Numbered from the stretch's first letter, positions 21,065-32,199 are shown. The stretch: 64,000 nt of DNA from Erinaceus europaeus (GCF_950295315.1 NC_080175.1:70431357-70495356), one strand, 5' to 3'. Program-made: numbers and translations. Notes: a model not told the origin generated them from the letters alone.

Positions 21065-23175
21065 ACTGGCTTCTAGTATTTTACCTTTCAAGAATTCGCT
21101 ATACTATTACCCATAAACAGCTGCTCCACATTACACTGCAGTATGATGAGTCGGGCAACCCAGATGTGGCTGACCATCTCATTGCCTCCCTGGATGCAGC
21201 ACGCCAAGCCCGCTGGCAACAACTCACGGAAAGTCTGAACTTCACCCACTCAAGTAGGAAGGCCTGGAAACTTCTTCACAGACTGGGTGCCGGTAGCCAA
21301 CCCCCTCCCGTCTCCCATCCTCCCTTATCTCCAAAATCAGTGGCCAGTCACCTAACTCAAGTTGGATGTGCTAAGATCGACCCAGTCTGGAAAAGAGAAA
21401 TTTCCCATGAGTGGTCATCCCACTTCCGGTTATCTTGTCCATCTCCAAAACTCTCTCCCTTTACACTGTCTGAACTGGAAGACGCTTTGAAGAGGGTTAA
21501 ACTGGGAACAGCTGCTGGCTATGATAACATCACCCCAGAACTCATTCTTAACCTGGGTCCCGCGGCAAAGAAGTGGCTCGCTTCATTCCTGTCCCACATC
21601 TTGGAATCTGAGTCTATGCCCAAAGTTTGGCGTCGTGTGAAGATTATAGCAGTTTTGAAACCAAAGAAAGACCCAACACTGGCCGCCAGCTATAGACCAA
21701 TTTCTCTCCTCTCCGTGTGTTACAAACTCCTTGAGAGGCTGCTTCTGTCACGTATTTGTCCTCTTACAGAGAAATTCATATCACCCGCCCAAGCTGGTTT
21801 CCGCCCAGGAAGATCTACCTGCGAACAAGCCCTGGCCCTCTCAACTTACATTGAAAATGGATTCCAGAAGAATTTAAAGACGGGTGCTGTCTTTGTTGAT
21901 CTCACAGCAGCCTATGACACGGTCTGGCACCGTGGTCTCCTAGTCAAGATCTCAAGATGCCTGCCTCCATGGGTGGCCAACACTATATCGTTTCTTCTCC
22001 AAAACAGAAGATTCTGGGTGCATCTGGGTGACAAGTCTAGCAGATGGAGACTTGTCTCAAGTGGCCTCCCCCAGGGCTCTGTTCTGGCTCCTACGCTATT
22101 TAATATTTACATCAATGACCTCCCAGAAACCTCTTCAAGGAAGTTCATCTACGCCGATGACATCTGCTGTGCAACTCGGGCCTCCAAGTTTGACATCCTC
22201 GAGGAAACACTCATGAAAGACATGTCTCTGATATCTGATTACTGTAAAAAATGGCAACTAATCCCTAGCACTGCAAAAAAGGTATCATCTGTTTTCCATC
22301 TACACCATGCCTCAGCCTCGCGTGAGCTTAATGTGCAGCTTGGCGATACGAGAATCCGGCATGAAGCCCAGCCAGTCTATCTTGGCGTTACTCTCGATCG
22401 CACTCTGTCATTTCACGAACATTTCATAAAAACTGCAGCAAAGGTGGGCGCGAGGAATAACATCATTGCAAGACTGGCCAGCTCCTCATGGGGCGCGAGC
22501 GCTTCCACAGTACGATCATCATCTCTGGCATTATGCTATTCCACTGCAGGATACTGTGCCCCAGTATGGTTCCGTAGCCCCCATGTCCACTTGGTCAATT
22601 CCAAATTATATTCCTCCATGAGGATAATTTCTGGAACCATCCGTTCCACCCCAGTTCCATGGCTGCCAGTTCTTAGCAACATCGCCCCGCCAGATATTCG
22701 TCGGGATGCGGCATCATCTAAGTTCATTTCCCACGTCTGCGCTCGACCGGACCTGCCAATATACGCGGATATCTTCGCCTACCCTGTCCAATGCTTGATG
22801 TCTCGTCACCCAATCTGGTCCCCTATGCCTACACTGAACTTCTCTGTTCCAGACTCTTGGAAACAGAGTTGGCAGTCAGCTGAGGTAAAGAACAAACACC
22901 TCATCACAGACCCCTGCAAGCGTCAACCCGGCTTTGACCTAGCTCGTTATGATTGGGCCCTCCTCAATCACTATCGAACAGGCCATGGCCGGTGTGCTGC
23001 TATGTTCCATCGCTGGGGAGCCAGAGATGACCCGAACTGCCCCTGTGGCTACAGACAGACTATGACCCACATAGTCAACGACTGCCACCTCTCCAGATTC
23101 AAAGGAGGTCTCGAAACTTTACATCAGGCTCAACCTGACGCTGTTGACTGGCTACGGAAGAAGGGCAAATGCTAG
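21040..23175 (+). CDS. Non-L1 LINE reverse transcriptase, 711-codon open frame
   Basis: A reverse transcriptase of a non-LTR retrotransposon that would copy its RNA at a nicked target. About the first 15-25 residues come from flanking SINE/intron sequence. From about residue 28 (QLLHITLQYDESG) the frame matches this RT type. Visible motifs: 'SYRPISLLSVCYKLLERLL' (217-235), 'QAGFRPGRST' (251-260), motif A 'VFVDLTAAYDTVW' with catalytic D287, motif B 'GLPQGSVLAPTLFN' (342-355), motif C YADD (371-374), and a C-terminal C667-C669-H677-C682 zinc-binding pattern. I recall this layout from jockey/CR1/I-group elements of arthropods, fish and other animals. It is not LINE-1 (FADD, 'SGTRQG') and not BovB as far as I can judge. 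No N-terminal endonuclease or ORF1 is present, so the copy is 5' truncated. It has no host promoter and no splice signals. Expression is doubtful. Confidence 0.9.
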   Translation: MYATRFITNWLLVFYLSRIRYTITHKQLLHITLQYDESGNPDVADHLIASLDAARQARWQQLTESLNFTHSSRKAWKLLHRLGAGSQPPPVSHPPLSPKSVASHLTQVGCAKIDPVWKREISHEWSSHFRLSCPSPKLSPFTLSELEDALKRVKLGTAAGYDNITPELILNLGPAAKKWLASFLSHILESESMPKVWRRVKIIAVLKPKKDPTLAASYRPISLLSVCYKLLERLLLSRICPLTEKFISPAQAGFRPGRSTCEQALALSTYIENGFQKNLKTGAVFVDLTAAYDTVWHRGLLVKISRCLPPWVANTISFLLQNRRFWVHLGDKSSRWRLVSSGLPQGSVLAPTLFNIYINDLPETSSRKFIYADDICCATRASKFDILEETLMKDMSLISDYCKKWQLIPSTAKKVSSVFHLHHASASRELNVQLGDTRIRHEAQPVYLGVTLDRTLSFHEHFIKTAAKVGARNNIIARLASSSWGASASTVRSSSLALCYSTAGYCAPVWFRSPHVHLVNSKLYSSMRIISGTIRSTPVPWLPVLSNIAPPDIRRDAASSKFISHVCARPDLPIYADIFAYPVQCLMSRHPIWSPMPTLNFSVPDSWKQSWQSAEVKNKHLITDPCKRQPGFDLARYDWALLNHYRTGHGRCAAMFHRWGARDDPNCPCGYRQTMTHIVNDCHLSRFKGGLETLHQAQPDAVDWLRKKGKC

Positions 23176-23183
23176 AAGAAGAA
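21075..23183 (+). mobile_element. 5'-truncated non-L1 LINE, copy 1
   Basis: The 3' end is sharp. Stop codon TAG at 23173-23175 is followed at once by AAGAAGAA, the same point at which copy 2 ends. The 3' UTR is therefore essentially absent and the tail is GAA-type rather than poly-A. The element is richer in GC and CpG than the surrounding intron. The 5' limit is uncertain, between about 21075 and 21120. The only candidate duplication is imperfect: actggcttct near 21065 versus actgcttct at 23186. Confidence 0.85.
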
Positions 23184-23425
23184 CACTGCTTCTCACAATG
23201 TTTGACTACCAATGTCTCCACATTCTCAAGCCCCACCCCTCCCTTTATAATATAATACCAGAGAATGAATATAGGATCCACATATAGGTGATGTCATAGA
23301 GTTGTCTCCTTGTCCCAGTTTTTTTTATTCTATATTTTTAAAGCTAGGTAGCGGAGAACAGAGGGAAAAGAAGAGACACAAAAGTACCATTGAACCATCC
23401 ATAATACTCCACTCTTTCTTAAAAA

Positions 23426-23577
23426 GATTTTATTTATTTATTAATGAGAAAGATAGGAGGAGAGAGAAAGAACCAGATATCACTCTGGCACATGTGCTGC
23501 TGGGGATTGAACTCAGGACCTCATGCTTGAGAGTTCAAAGCCTTATCACTGCACCACCTCCCAAACCACAGTTTTCC
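23426..23577 (-). repeat. SINE, 'gctgctggggattgaactc' type
   Basis: 'aaagattttatttatttatt', 'cactctggcacatgtgctgc', 'gaactcaggacctcatgctt', 'cactgcaccacctcccaaac'. It is the reverse of the SINE split at 2391/3571. Confidence 0.85.
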
Positions 23578-23700
23578 ACTCTTGTCTTTGGTGCTGTTCA
23601 TTCTGCTTCCATATTGTGCTGGGATCAAACCCAGGACCACTGTCATGGAAGGTAGGTACCCCACAGCTGAAACACCTGTGAGGACATTAATACTTCTTAT
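23578..23700 (-). repeat. SINE remnant
   Basis: 'gtgctgggatcaaacccagg' and the short body resemble the reversed B-box region of the same SINE group. Decayed. Confidence 0.45.
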
Positions 23701-23777
23701 TTGTTTAAATTTTATTTATTTCAGATTCAGGATCTTGCATGTGTGTGAAATTTTTACTGTTCTAGGCCACTTTTTAA

Positions 23778-23778
23778 T

Positions 23779-23820
<42 letters not shown>
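23778..23820 (+). repeat. (TC)n(TA)n microsatellite
   Basis: About 12 TC units then about 9 TA units, adjoining a GA-rich SINE. Confidence 0.95.
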
Positions 23821-24002
23821 GAGAGAGAGTAACAGAGATACAGGGAGAGAGAGACAGAGAGATATACAGAGAGAGAGACATGAGAGCAAAAGAACTTACT
23901 CTCATACTATGCCATATGGTGCTGGGGCAAGAAGGAGATCATATGCTAGACAAGACAGCTATCTGTTCTGTTAGGTGTGATATCTCTGCACTCTGTCCTT
24001 TT
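23821..24002 (-). repeat. SINE
   Basis: GA-rich body, 'atatggtgctggggcaagaa', 'gtgatatctctgcactctgt' as reversed head. Confidence 0.6.
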
Positions 24003-24009
24003 AAAAAAC

Positions 24010-24362
24010 TACAGCTACAATAATGAGTGTGGAGTGGCCTTCCATTTCTGTTTTGACATGAATTTACCATATGTCTTATGACAGCGTTTTTTCATGTTTG
24101 TAGCAATTTATATACTTTCTTTTGAGAGATTACTATTCAAATGCTTTGTTCAATTTTAGGGCAAGGTTTTATTTTTGTTGTCAAATTTAAGCATTCTTTT
24201 GGGCTAGTTACAGTCTCTATCTGAGATGATTTCCAAGTTTTTCTTCCCAATGTGTGAGATGTATTTTTACTTTTTTGACAGTCCTTTGAGTCACAAATGT
24301 GCTTTTAATGATGTAAGTATAGTTTATCCATATTTTTGTTGTTTGTAATTTTTGAAGTTAAG
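24010..24362 (-). mobile_element. Ancient LINE-1 remnant, part 3
   Basis: 'gcgttttttcatgtttgtag', 'attcaaatgctttgttcaat', 'ttttttgacagtcctttgag' and 'gcttttaatgatgtaagtat' follow old mammalian LINE-1 ORF2 3' sequence on the minus strand. It probably continues the remnant at 19960/20695. Confidence 0.65.
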
Positions 24363-24367
24363 TTTTT

Positions 24368-24550
24368 AGTGGGCAGAAATATTGCAGAAACACACGGGGT
24401 GGCCAAATACATATGTACACATATATATGTTCATTAAGAGTTATATATTTACTTATTACAGAGAAGAGGAAGAAAACAGGAGCATCAGTCTGGGACATGT
24501 GATGCATGGGCTTGATCCTAGGACCTCCTACTTGTAGGTCCATCTCCAAT
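24368..24550 (-). repeat. SINE, decayed
   Basis: 'gaggaagaaaacaggagcat', 'ctgggacatgtgatgcatgg', 'gatcctaggacctcctactt'. Confidence 0.55.
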
Positions 24551-24879
24551 TATATATTTTTTTAAATTTTTTAAAAGTGTTTTTAGATATGACAATTCAA
24601 ATTGCACTAACTACGTGAGACTAAAGGGAGAGATGGGATATGAAAGGTAACATCCCACATTAAGTAAAGAATGGGTTTGAAGCTTTGGAGCGAGAAGTAG
24701 AATGGGAAGTGACTGTATGCCTATTTCCTGGGACAAAGTAAAATGTCAACTTCTTGCTAATGTTTTAGAGAAGGGATCCCAAAGAGGGAAAAGATGAAAA
24801 ACAAACAAAACCCATCAACCATTGTTCATTTGAATTGTGTATGATGCCCTTGATATTTTTTCTAATGTAAGCTTGTTAT
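24551..24879. other. Unique intronic sequence
   Basis: No gene or recognised repeat. Confidence 0.45.
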
Positions 24880-24881
24880 AT

Positions 24882-25062
24882 AGGTGGCTAAGTAGGCAGT
24901 GGTGCAAGGACCCATGTTTGATCCCCTGCTCTCTGCCTGCAGGAGGGACACTTCACTAGTGCTAAAGCAGGACTTCACCTCTCTTTCTCTCTCTCTTTCT
25001 TGATCTCTCTTTTCTCAACTTTCTCTGTCCTGTTAAGGAAAAAGAAAAGAAAAAAAAAAAGA
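24882..25062 (+). repeat. tRNA-derived SINE
   Basis: 'gtggctaagtaggcagtggt', 'cctgctctctgcctgcagga', 'ctctgtcctgttaaggaaaa', A-rich tail. Confidence 0.75.
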
Positions 25063-25458
25063 CCACTGGAAGTATGGATTTGCAGAGCAAGCTAGCCTCA
25101 GAAAAACCATGGTGGCATAAAAAATAAGGGGAGGGGGAGGAAAGATGCTCGTTATATTTAGCACTGTAGTTTGGTTGATTATAAAGGATTATGTCTAAAA
25201 CCATGTTTCAAATACTCTAGAAATATATATACTCCCTTTATGATCACTACTAAGAGATTATTTTGTAGGTATTATAGTTAATATAACCTTGGCATTTTCT
25301 TTAAGATTTTAGATGCTTCAACTTGAAATTATACTATATTTTTTTCAGGTTTCTGCATTACCCATTCTAACTCTAATTTTCCCAATCATTGAATGTTTAC
25401 TTTATCAGTAAAACAATGAAAGTAGCCTATCCTCATAAATTTGCTTATATATCACAAT
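25063..25458. other. Unique intronic sequence
   Basis: The start ('gaccactggaagtatggatt') may be SINE 3' module. The rest shows nothing recognisable. Confidence 0.4.
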
Positions 25459-25459
25459 C

Positions 25460-25717
25460 CTTTTTTTTTTTTTCAACCAGGATTATTGCTGGGGCTCTGT
25501 GCCTGTACAAGTAACCAACCACTCCTGTTGGTCATTTTTACTTTTTTTTTTTTTTCTCTTCTTCAATTTAACAGGCTAGAGAGGAATTGATAGTAGTAGG
25601 GAGATAGAGAGGGAGAGAGAAAAACATCTGCAGATCTGTTTCACTGCTCATGAAGCGTTGTCCCAGGTCTTTGCACATGTTTCCTTAACTGGGTGCAAGC
25701 TACCACCCGGCCCCTCC
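25460..25717 (-). repeat. tRNA-derived SINE
   Basis: T-run, 'caaccaggattattgctggg', 'catctgcagatctgtttcac', 'gcaagctaccacccggcccc' as reversed head. Confidence 0.8.
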
Positions 25718-26544
25718 CAACCCATGATTATCTAGGCAGAATTACAGCTGGCTTATTATCCAATTTTATTACAAGATATGAATAATGCTTGTATATGCAA
25801 GCCATTGAGACCTAAGTTATTACGGCTGTAAGAAACAGATTTTTTTTTCTCCTTATCAGTCCATTCATATACTTTATGAGATATTTAGAACAAATTAAAA
25901 TGCAATTTAGCACCTTGGAAAACTTGTTTCGTTTTACCAGATCTTGACTTTGTCCGTCACTGCAGGTTATCAATGATTTCAGTCCTCACCACTTTCTCTC
26001 TGTCTCTCTCTCTCTCTGGGGTATCAAATTGCTGTTTCACAAATCATGGTGTCTTTATCTTAGAAGGAACTGCAGTGAACACATTTTACTTAGGAACCTC
26101 TTCTTCCTGTCCCATCAATATCAACTTTTTTTTTTTCTGCTAGTTCTAGACAATTGCCTTTTTCTCATTTAAGGCAGATTCTTTTATCCCTTCCTACAGG
26201 TAGATAATCATTCCCATGTTCCTTCTTAAGCTTTCTTTAAATGACTTCGGCAATATAATCCCCTATTCATTTTTCAGGGAATCCTTTGAATTTCTGCTGA
26301 CGCTTTTCTTAACCTCTCTGTTCATGAGTTCTTATTTTAGGCCTTACACTTTACCTTTTAACTAGGCATTAAGTGTATATAGAAGTGAATTTTTTTCTGC
26401 TGATAGATTATAATTTACATGAACTGATAATTTATGTATTTTCTTAGTGTCAGAAATATAATGATGACTGAAAGCAGTCTGAAATTCTTACTCTGTCTAC
26501 AAAACTGTATAAAGAGCTTTAAATATTTTTAAAATTTGTTTTAA
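25718..26544. other. Unique intronic sequence
   Basis: No gene. A short (TC)n run lies near 25998-26018. Confidence 0.45.
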
Positions 26545-27072
26545 CTTTTTTTTTCATTTTTTGTGATTAATATTTACAAATTTTTGAGTTCTGTGTCCCC
26601 ATGCTCTTACCTCCCAAAGATAACCACCATAGGTCTGAGAAAGTCTTTAAAATAGTTTTGTTTTCTTGCTTGTATGTGTGTGTTGTAAGTTCATGTATAT
26701 TATTAGTTCATCAGTTTTGTAGATTCCATATATGAGTGAAACCATCGGGTAGTTATTTTTCTCCTCTATGCTTATTTCACTAAGAATCCCAATATCATCT
26801 TTTTATTGCAGTGTAGTATTCCATGGGAAAAATATCCCATAAGATGCTTAGACAGTCATCTTATGATGCTCCCACTCTTTGGCTAGTAGGAATAATGTAG
26901 CCATAAATACCGGAGTGCATCTGTACTTTCAAATTAGTGTTTACATGTCCTTTAGATAAATGCCTGAGAGTGGTATTGCTGGATCATAAGGTAATTCCAT
27001 TTTCAGTTAAGGACTTTCCATACAGTTTTCCAAAGGAGCTGTACCAATTTACATTCCCCTCAGCTGTGTAGC

Positions 27073-27081
27073 AGCTTCTCT

Positions 27082-27112
<31 letters not shown>

Positions 27113-27236
27113 TTTTACCAGAGCACTGCTCAGCTCTGGCTTATGGTGGTGTGAATTGAACCTGGGACTTTGGAGCCTCAGGCATGAGAGTTTCTTTTGC
27201 ATAACCATTGTACTATCTTCCCCCACTGTTCATTTC
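27073..27236 (-). repeat. SINE of the 'agcactgctcag' type nested in LINE-1
   Basis: (TC)n then 'accagagcactgctcagctc', 'gaacctgggactttggagcc', 'tttgcataaccattgtacta'. LINE-1 sequence continues on both sides. Confidence 0.88.
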
Positions 27237-27352
27237 TCTAATGATAAATGAAGTGGAGCATTTATTCATATGCCTGTGGAACATGTCCCTTCTTTAGAAA
27301 CTGTCTATTTAGTTCTCTGGACCATTTTCTTATTGGGTTATTTTTATTCCAT

Positions 27353-27354
<2 letters not shown>

Positions 27355-27390
<36 letters not shown>
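27355..27390 (+). repeat. (TC)n microsatellite
   Basis: About 16 TC units inside the decayed LINE-1. Confidence 0.93.
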
Positions 27391-27996
27391 GAGCCGTAAT
27401 GATTCTTTATAGATGTTTGATACAGTCCCTTGTCAGGTGTGTGTTGTGCATATCTACATCTAGTTACTGAGTTGCCTGGTTATCCTTGTGTAGTGTGCTT
27501 TGATGTGTAGAAACCTTTCAGTTTGATGTAGTATTTTTTTACTCTTGTTTTCATTCCCATGCCCATGGCATTGAGTCTCTAAATACAGCTTTGACATGAA
27601 AAACCTGCAGTGTTTTGCCAGTGTTTTCTAATGTAAAATTTAGGGTTTCTGGTCTAATATCCAGGTACTTGTTCAATTTTGATTGGATTGTTAGTGTATG
27701 GTGTTAGGTGGTGGTCTGGTTTCACTTTTCTGCATGTGGCAGTCCAATTCTCGTAGCATCATCTGTTGAAGAGACTATTTTTGCACCTTTGTCATATATT
27801 AAGTGGCTGTATATGTGCAAAATGATTTCTGGTCTCTCATTTCTGTTCCACTGATACAATTGTCCATTTTATTCCAGTACCACAATGTTTTATTTACTAC
27901 TACTTTGTAGTATAATCTAAAGTTGAGGTGGATGATACCTCCAGGTGTTTTTTTTATTTTCTTTTTTTCTCAAAGGTATTTTGCTTTGGCTATTTG

Positions 27997-27998
<2 letters not shown>

Positions 27999-28045
<47 letters not shown>
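27999..28045 (+). repeat. (GT)n microsatellite
   Basis: About 23 GT units inside the decayed LINE-1. Confidence 0.97.
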
Positions 28046-28046
<1 letters not shown>

Positions 28047-28301
28047 TTCAATACAAATTTTTGGACAAGTTGTTCAATTTCTTTGAAAAATATTATTGGA
28101 ATCTTAATAGAGATTTCATTGAAACTGTAGCTTAGTTTTGGTAGAAAGGGCATTTTAATCATATTTATTCTTCTAGTCAGAAACAATGAATGTTCTTCCA
28201 TTTTGTGTATTGTTCTCTATGTCTTTTAATATTGTTTTATAGTTTGCTCTGTAAAGGCTCTTCATTCCTTTCATAAGACTCACATCAAAGTATTTTATCT
28301 T

Positions 28302-28346
28302 GGGGCCGGGTGGCAGTGCACCTGGTTGAGCGCACATGTTACAAAG
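28302..28346 (+). repeat. SINE head fragment
   Basis: 'ggggccgggtggcagtgcac', 'ctggttgagcgcacatgtta' is a tRNA-like SINE head without its body. Confidence 0.75.
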
Positions 28347-29366
28347 AATTAGTTTATCTTTCGGGCTCAACTGTAGATAAGGTTTTATGCAGAAATACCA
28401 CATATTTATTTATATGCCTTGATTTGTACCCTGCTATTTACTTAATTCATTAATTATTTGCAGTTGTATTATTTTGTTTGTTTTGAATCTCTAGGGCTAC
28501 ATTGAGTGATAGTGGTGATAGTGGACACTCTTGTCTGGTTCCTGATTTTAGGGGGAAAGCTTTCAGCTTTTCCCAGGTGAGAATGATGTTAGCTATAAGA
28601 TTATCACAAATGAACTTTGTTATGATGAGGAATTGTGTTGCTATTCCTATTTTCTGGAGGGTCATAAATGGGAGTTGAATCTTGTCAAATTCCTTTTCAG
28701 CATCAATTGATGTGACTTTGTGGTTTTTATCTTTCTTTTTGTTGATATGATGGACTACATTGATTAATGTGTTGATGTTAAACTATCCCTGTTTACCAAG
28801 AATGAATCCCACTTGGTCTTGGTTAATAAGTCCAAGGATATATTGTTGGATTTGATTTGCCAAGATTTTGTTAATATTCTTTGTGTCAGTGTTCATCAGA
28901 GATATAGGTTTATAGTTTTCTGTTTTTGTAGAATCCTTTCCTGCTTTGGGGATCAAAGTGATTTGGGAGTGATTGCCCTTCTTCAGTCTTCTGGAAGTGT
29001 TTGAGGAGAATCGTTACTCATTCTTTTTTATAAGTCTTATGGAATTCATTAATAAAGCTGTTTAGACCAAAGTTTTTATTCATGGGAAGATTGTTAATTA
29101 CTGATTTAATTTCCAGTATGGCTACTGGCCTATTCAAGCTATCTACTTCCTCTTGGGTTAAGCTTTGCACGGGTATGAAATGCATCCATTTCATCTAGGT
29201 TGCCTAATTTATTTGTGTATAGATGTACATAATATTCACATATGATTCTTTGTATTTTTCCATCTTCAGTTGTGATTTTATTTCTCTTATTCCTGATTGT
29301 TTTTATTATGGATTTCAAGTGGTTGGGATTTTCCACTGAAATTTCATGGTGTCCCTGTTAACTACA

Positions 29367-29370
<4 letters not shown>

Positions 29371-29421
<51 letters not shown>
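29371..29421 (+). repeat. (GT)n microsatellite
   Basis: About 25 GT units just beyond the decayed LINE-1. Confidence 0.97.
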
Positions 29422-29424
<3 letters not shown>

Positions 29425-29589
29425 TGTCTAGGAAATAGAATATTTAAAGTTAATTAATTTCTTGTCCTAAAATCACTAAGTGCCAGCAGCATTGGGATTC
29501 CCATCTTTGTGTTATACCCAAGTGAATGATCTTCATTATGTTGTGATGTAGAATCTCTCCTGGATTTAGCCAAAATGGACGACTGTGCG

Positions 29590-29746
29590 CTTGTTTGTTT
29601 ATTTTGATAGAATAAGAGAAGGCAGGGTCAGAGAGAAAGACTGAAAAAGACCACATCACCAAAGCCTTTAATGGAGTGGGGCTTGGGCTGTAGACATGGT
29701 AAAGCAACCCACTATTCAAGTGAGCTGTTTCACCGGCCCAGGACTG
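29590..29746 (-). repeat. SINE, decayed
   Basis: 'gcagggtcagagagaaagac', 'ccacatcaccaaagccttta', 'tgagctgtttcaccggccca' as reversed head. Confidence 0.6.
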
Positions 29747-30910
29747 GTTTTAACTGTTACACTATGATCTAGATATGGACTTTACTTTTACCCTCCTGTT
29801 TAGTTCACAAAATATATTATACAATATGAATTGGATGTGATAAATATTAATCTTATTCCAAGAGTATCCAGTTTTGGCTTACTAAAATGTTTCATCTTTG
29901 TTTGAACTTGTTTCTTAGAAATGAGAATTGAATCTTGAACAACACTAATATTACTTAATGACAATTTTGATTCCAATTTAGGAGAAAGGCAGTAATGGAG
30001 AAGCATCGTGTTATTTTTGTGAACAAGAGATTTAGTAAACTCTAATTCTGTTGCATTAAAATGTCAAATATGATTTAGCTTTTCCTCCCCTCCCCGTTTT
30101 TAAAGAATAAATAAAATATTTTCTTTGAAACAATTTGCTCATGCTTTAGGAGCCATTTAATTAAATTATTACCTGCTGGAGCACCATCTGTTTTTGTCCT
30201 AGAAATAAGAAGCCTGGCTTTCTTTTATATAGGCTGGTAAATATGTAGAGGGTGCCCAAAAGCAATAAATATCATCAGCAGATGGACCGAGGCACTTCAA
30301 TCTCTACACAGTCAGTCTTGATTGTTCTGGGCATAGCTAAATGGATTTTTCTGGATAGATTCCTTTCAAAATGTATTATGTGCAAGAGGAGACTTGGATT
30401 AATCTTCTCCCATAGATCTCTTCACACTTTCTCCCTCAAGACATAAGATACGATTTTGTTTTTAACTCTGTGTATGCCCACATTATAGACAGCTCTGAAT
30501 GGTAGACTAAAAACTTTATAAAGCATCTAAGAGAGTTAGATTTGGCAAGTGCTACTGAGGGTTTTCCAGAGAGCACCTCTCCAGAGGTTACTTTGTCCTT
30601 CTGCAACTCTAGTCCACTACCCCTGGGTTTACAGCAACTTATATGCAACCCCGCAATTCAGGAAAAGTGTCCTGTTCAGGAATAAAAGATGTCTGGGCAC
30701 ATGTGGTGTGAATTCATTTGTGGGTTGCTCTATGTCTGCAATATTTAGGAATTAGCATGATTAGTTATGTACATATTTGGGAGAGTGACTGATTTAATTG
30801 TACTTACCAACTTTTATTCATTATATATACACATACTCATACAATACACACATACATACATGTGTTTGTGGTTTATTTATGATCTACCTCATTTAGAAGT
30901 TCATAAGAGC
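29747..30910. other. Unique intronic sequence
   Basis: No gene or clear repeat. Small open frames near 30250-30750 have no splice context. Confidence 0.45.
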
Positions 30911-31012
30911 ATAGAGAATGGCTCTCTAGGAGATGGGAAAGCATTGGAACTCCAAGCATGAGGTCCCGAGTTTGATCCTATGCGTCATCATTTATACCAA
31001 AGTGGTTTTTGC
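30911..31012 (+). repeat. SINE interrupted by another SINE
   Basis: 'gaactccaagcatgaggtcc', 'cgagtttgatcctatgcgtc' is the same group as 3571. It seems to resume after 31222 with 'gagtgatcctctctctactt', so the next SINE landed in it. Confidence 0.7.
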
Positions 31013-31222
31013 TTTTTAAATTTATTTATTATTAGATAGAGACCAAGAGAAACTGAGAGGGAAGGGGGAACTAGAGAGGGAGAGAGACAGTGAGACACCT
31101 ATAGCACTGTTTTGCCACTCGTGAAGTTTTCCCCTTTAGGTGAGAGACCAGGGCCTTTAACCAGGGTCCTTGCACACTGTAAAGTTTTTGCTTAACCAAG
31201 TGCACCACCATTTGCCCTCCCC
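31013..31222 (-). repeat. tRNA-derived SINE nested in a SINE
   Basis: 'tttatttattattagataga', 'ctcgtgaagttttccccttt', 'cttaaccaagtgcaccacca'. Confidence 0.82.
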
Positions 31223-31259
31223 CTGCCCCGAGTGATCCTCTCTCTACTTCTTCTCTTCA

Positions 31260-31689
31260 GTGTACATAAAGTCTCTTTATCTCACCCTGATGACTTCTTT
31301 CATAAATATTTTAAAAGTATATAGATAAGCATTCCCATTCTCTTTTGTAAGCTAAAATATTTACATTATATAAAATACCTTCCTGGTGAAACAACAATTA
31401 TCTGATACTACATTCTATGTTCTCTACAAAAATGCCTTACTATTTGGTATATGTCACTTAATGGGCAACTGAAGATTTAAAGATACTGTGCTAGGCTGCC
31501 AAGATAAAGTAGACAAATTTAGTATAATTATGAACATGAACCTTGACTTAAAGCAGACAGAGGAAGAGAACGTGAAATATATTCCCTGAGGGGGCTTGAC
31601 AGCTAAATGGAAGAAAGAATTAAAAGCAGGAAGGACCCAAAGTTTAGGCCAAAGCATAAAGGTCCCTATGTTGGAGATGGACCATGGCA
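31260..31689. other. Unique intronic sequence
   Basis: No gene or clear repeat. Confidence 0.45.
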
Positions 31690-31886
31690 CACCCAGCCAA
31701 ATGCATAAATGTGCAAGTGACTGTGTAATGTCCCAGATTCAAATCCCAGGTCTCTACTGGTAGGGGGAACTTCATGAATGATGAAGAGGTGATGCCAATG
31801 CTCCACGTCCTCCCTCTCTACCTCCCTCTACCATCTCAATTTTTCTTTGTCCTATCAAATTAAAATAAAATAAAAGAAAAAATAAA
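31690..31886 (+). repeat. tRNA-derived SINE
   Basis: 'cccagccaaatgcataaatg', 'cagattcaaatcccaggtct', 'tttgtcctatcaaattaaaa', AATAAAATAAA tail. Confidence 0.72.
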
Positions 31887-32199
31887 TAAGGGAGAAATGG
31901 CCACCAGGAGGTAGGCCCCAGAGATTATCCCAGTGACAGACAAACAAACAACAACAGCAAAACAACAGAAAAGGTTTGCATACCTTTTGGGAAAGTGTTC
32001 TATTAACTTTGAATGACATATCTCAGGAATTCAAGCTGTCAAATGATAGCAGATTTATGGTTTATTATATGTTTTAATACAGTGTTGGGGGTTTGGATTT
32101 AGAGTTTCATACATGTGATCTGTGAAACTATGTCTCTGATTCACTTTCACATTCTATGTAAATGAGTGAGAGAGTTTTGTGCAGAGTATTCCTCTGCCA

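Larger units (their letters stand above)
26545..29345 (-). mobile_element. Decayed LINE-1, 3' UTR plus ORF2 part
   Basis: The 3' UTR lies at the left ('agataaccaccataggtctg', 'gtagtattccatgg'). ORF2 remnants include 28450-28665 ('[21 protein letters not shown]', the RT motif B region), 28173-28403 ('LSPKDKLILCNMCAQP') and 29139-29336. Stops and frameshifts are plentiful, and it is older than the 8-15 kb copy. A SINE and a GT array have grown within it. The 5' part (ORF1, EN) is missing. Confidence 0.88.
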
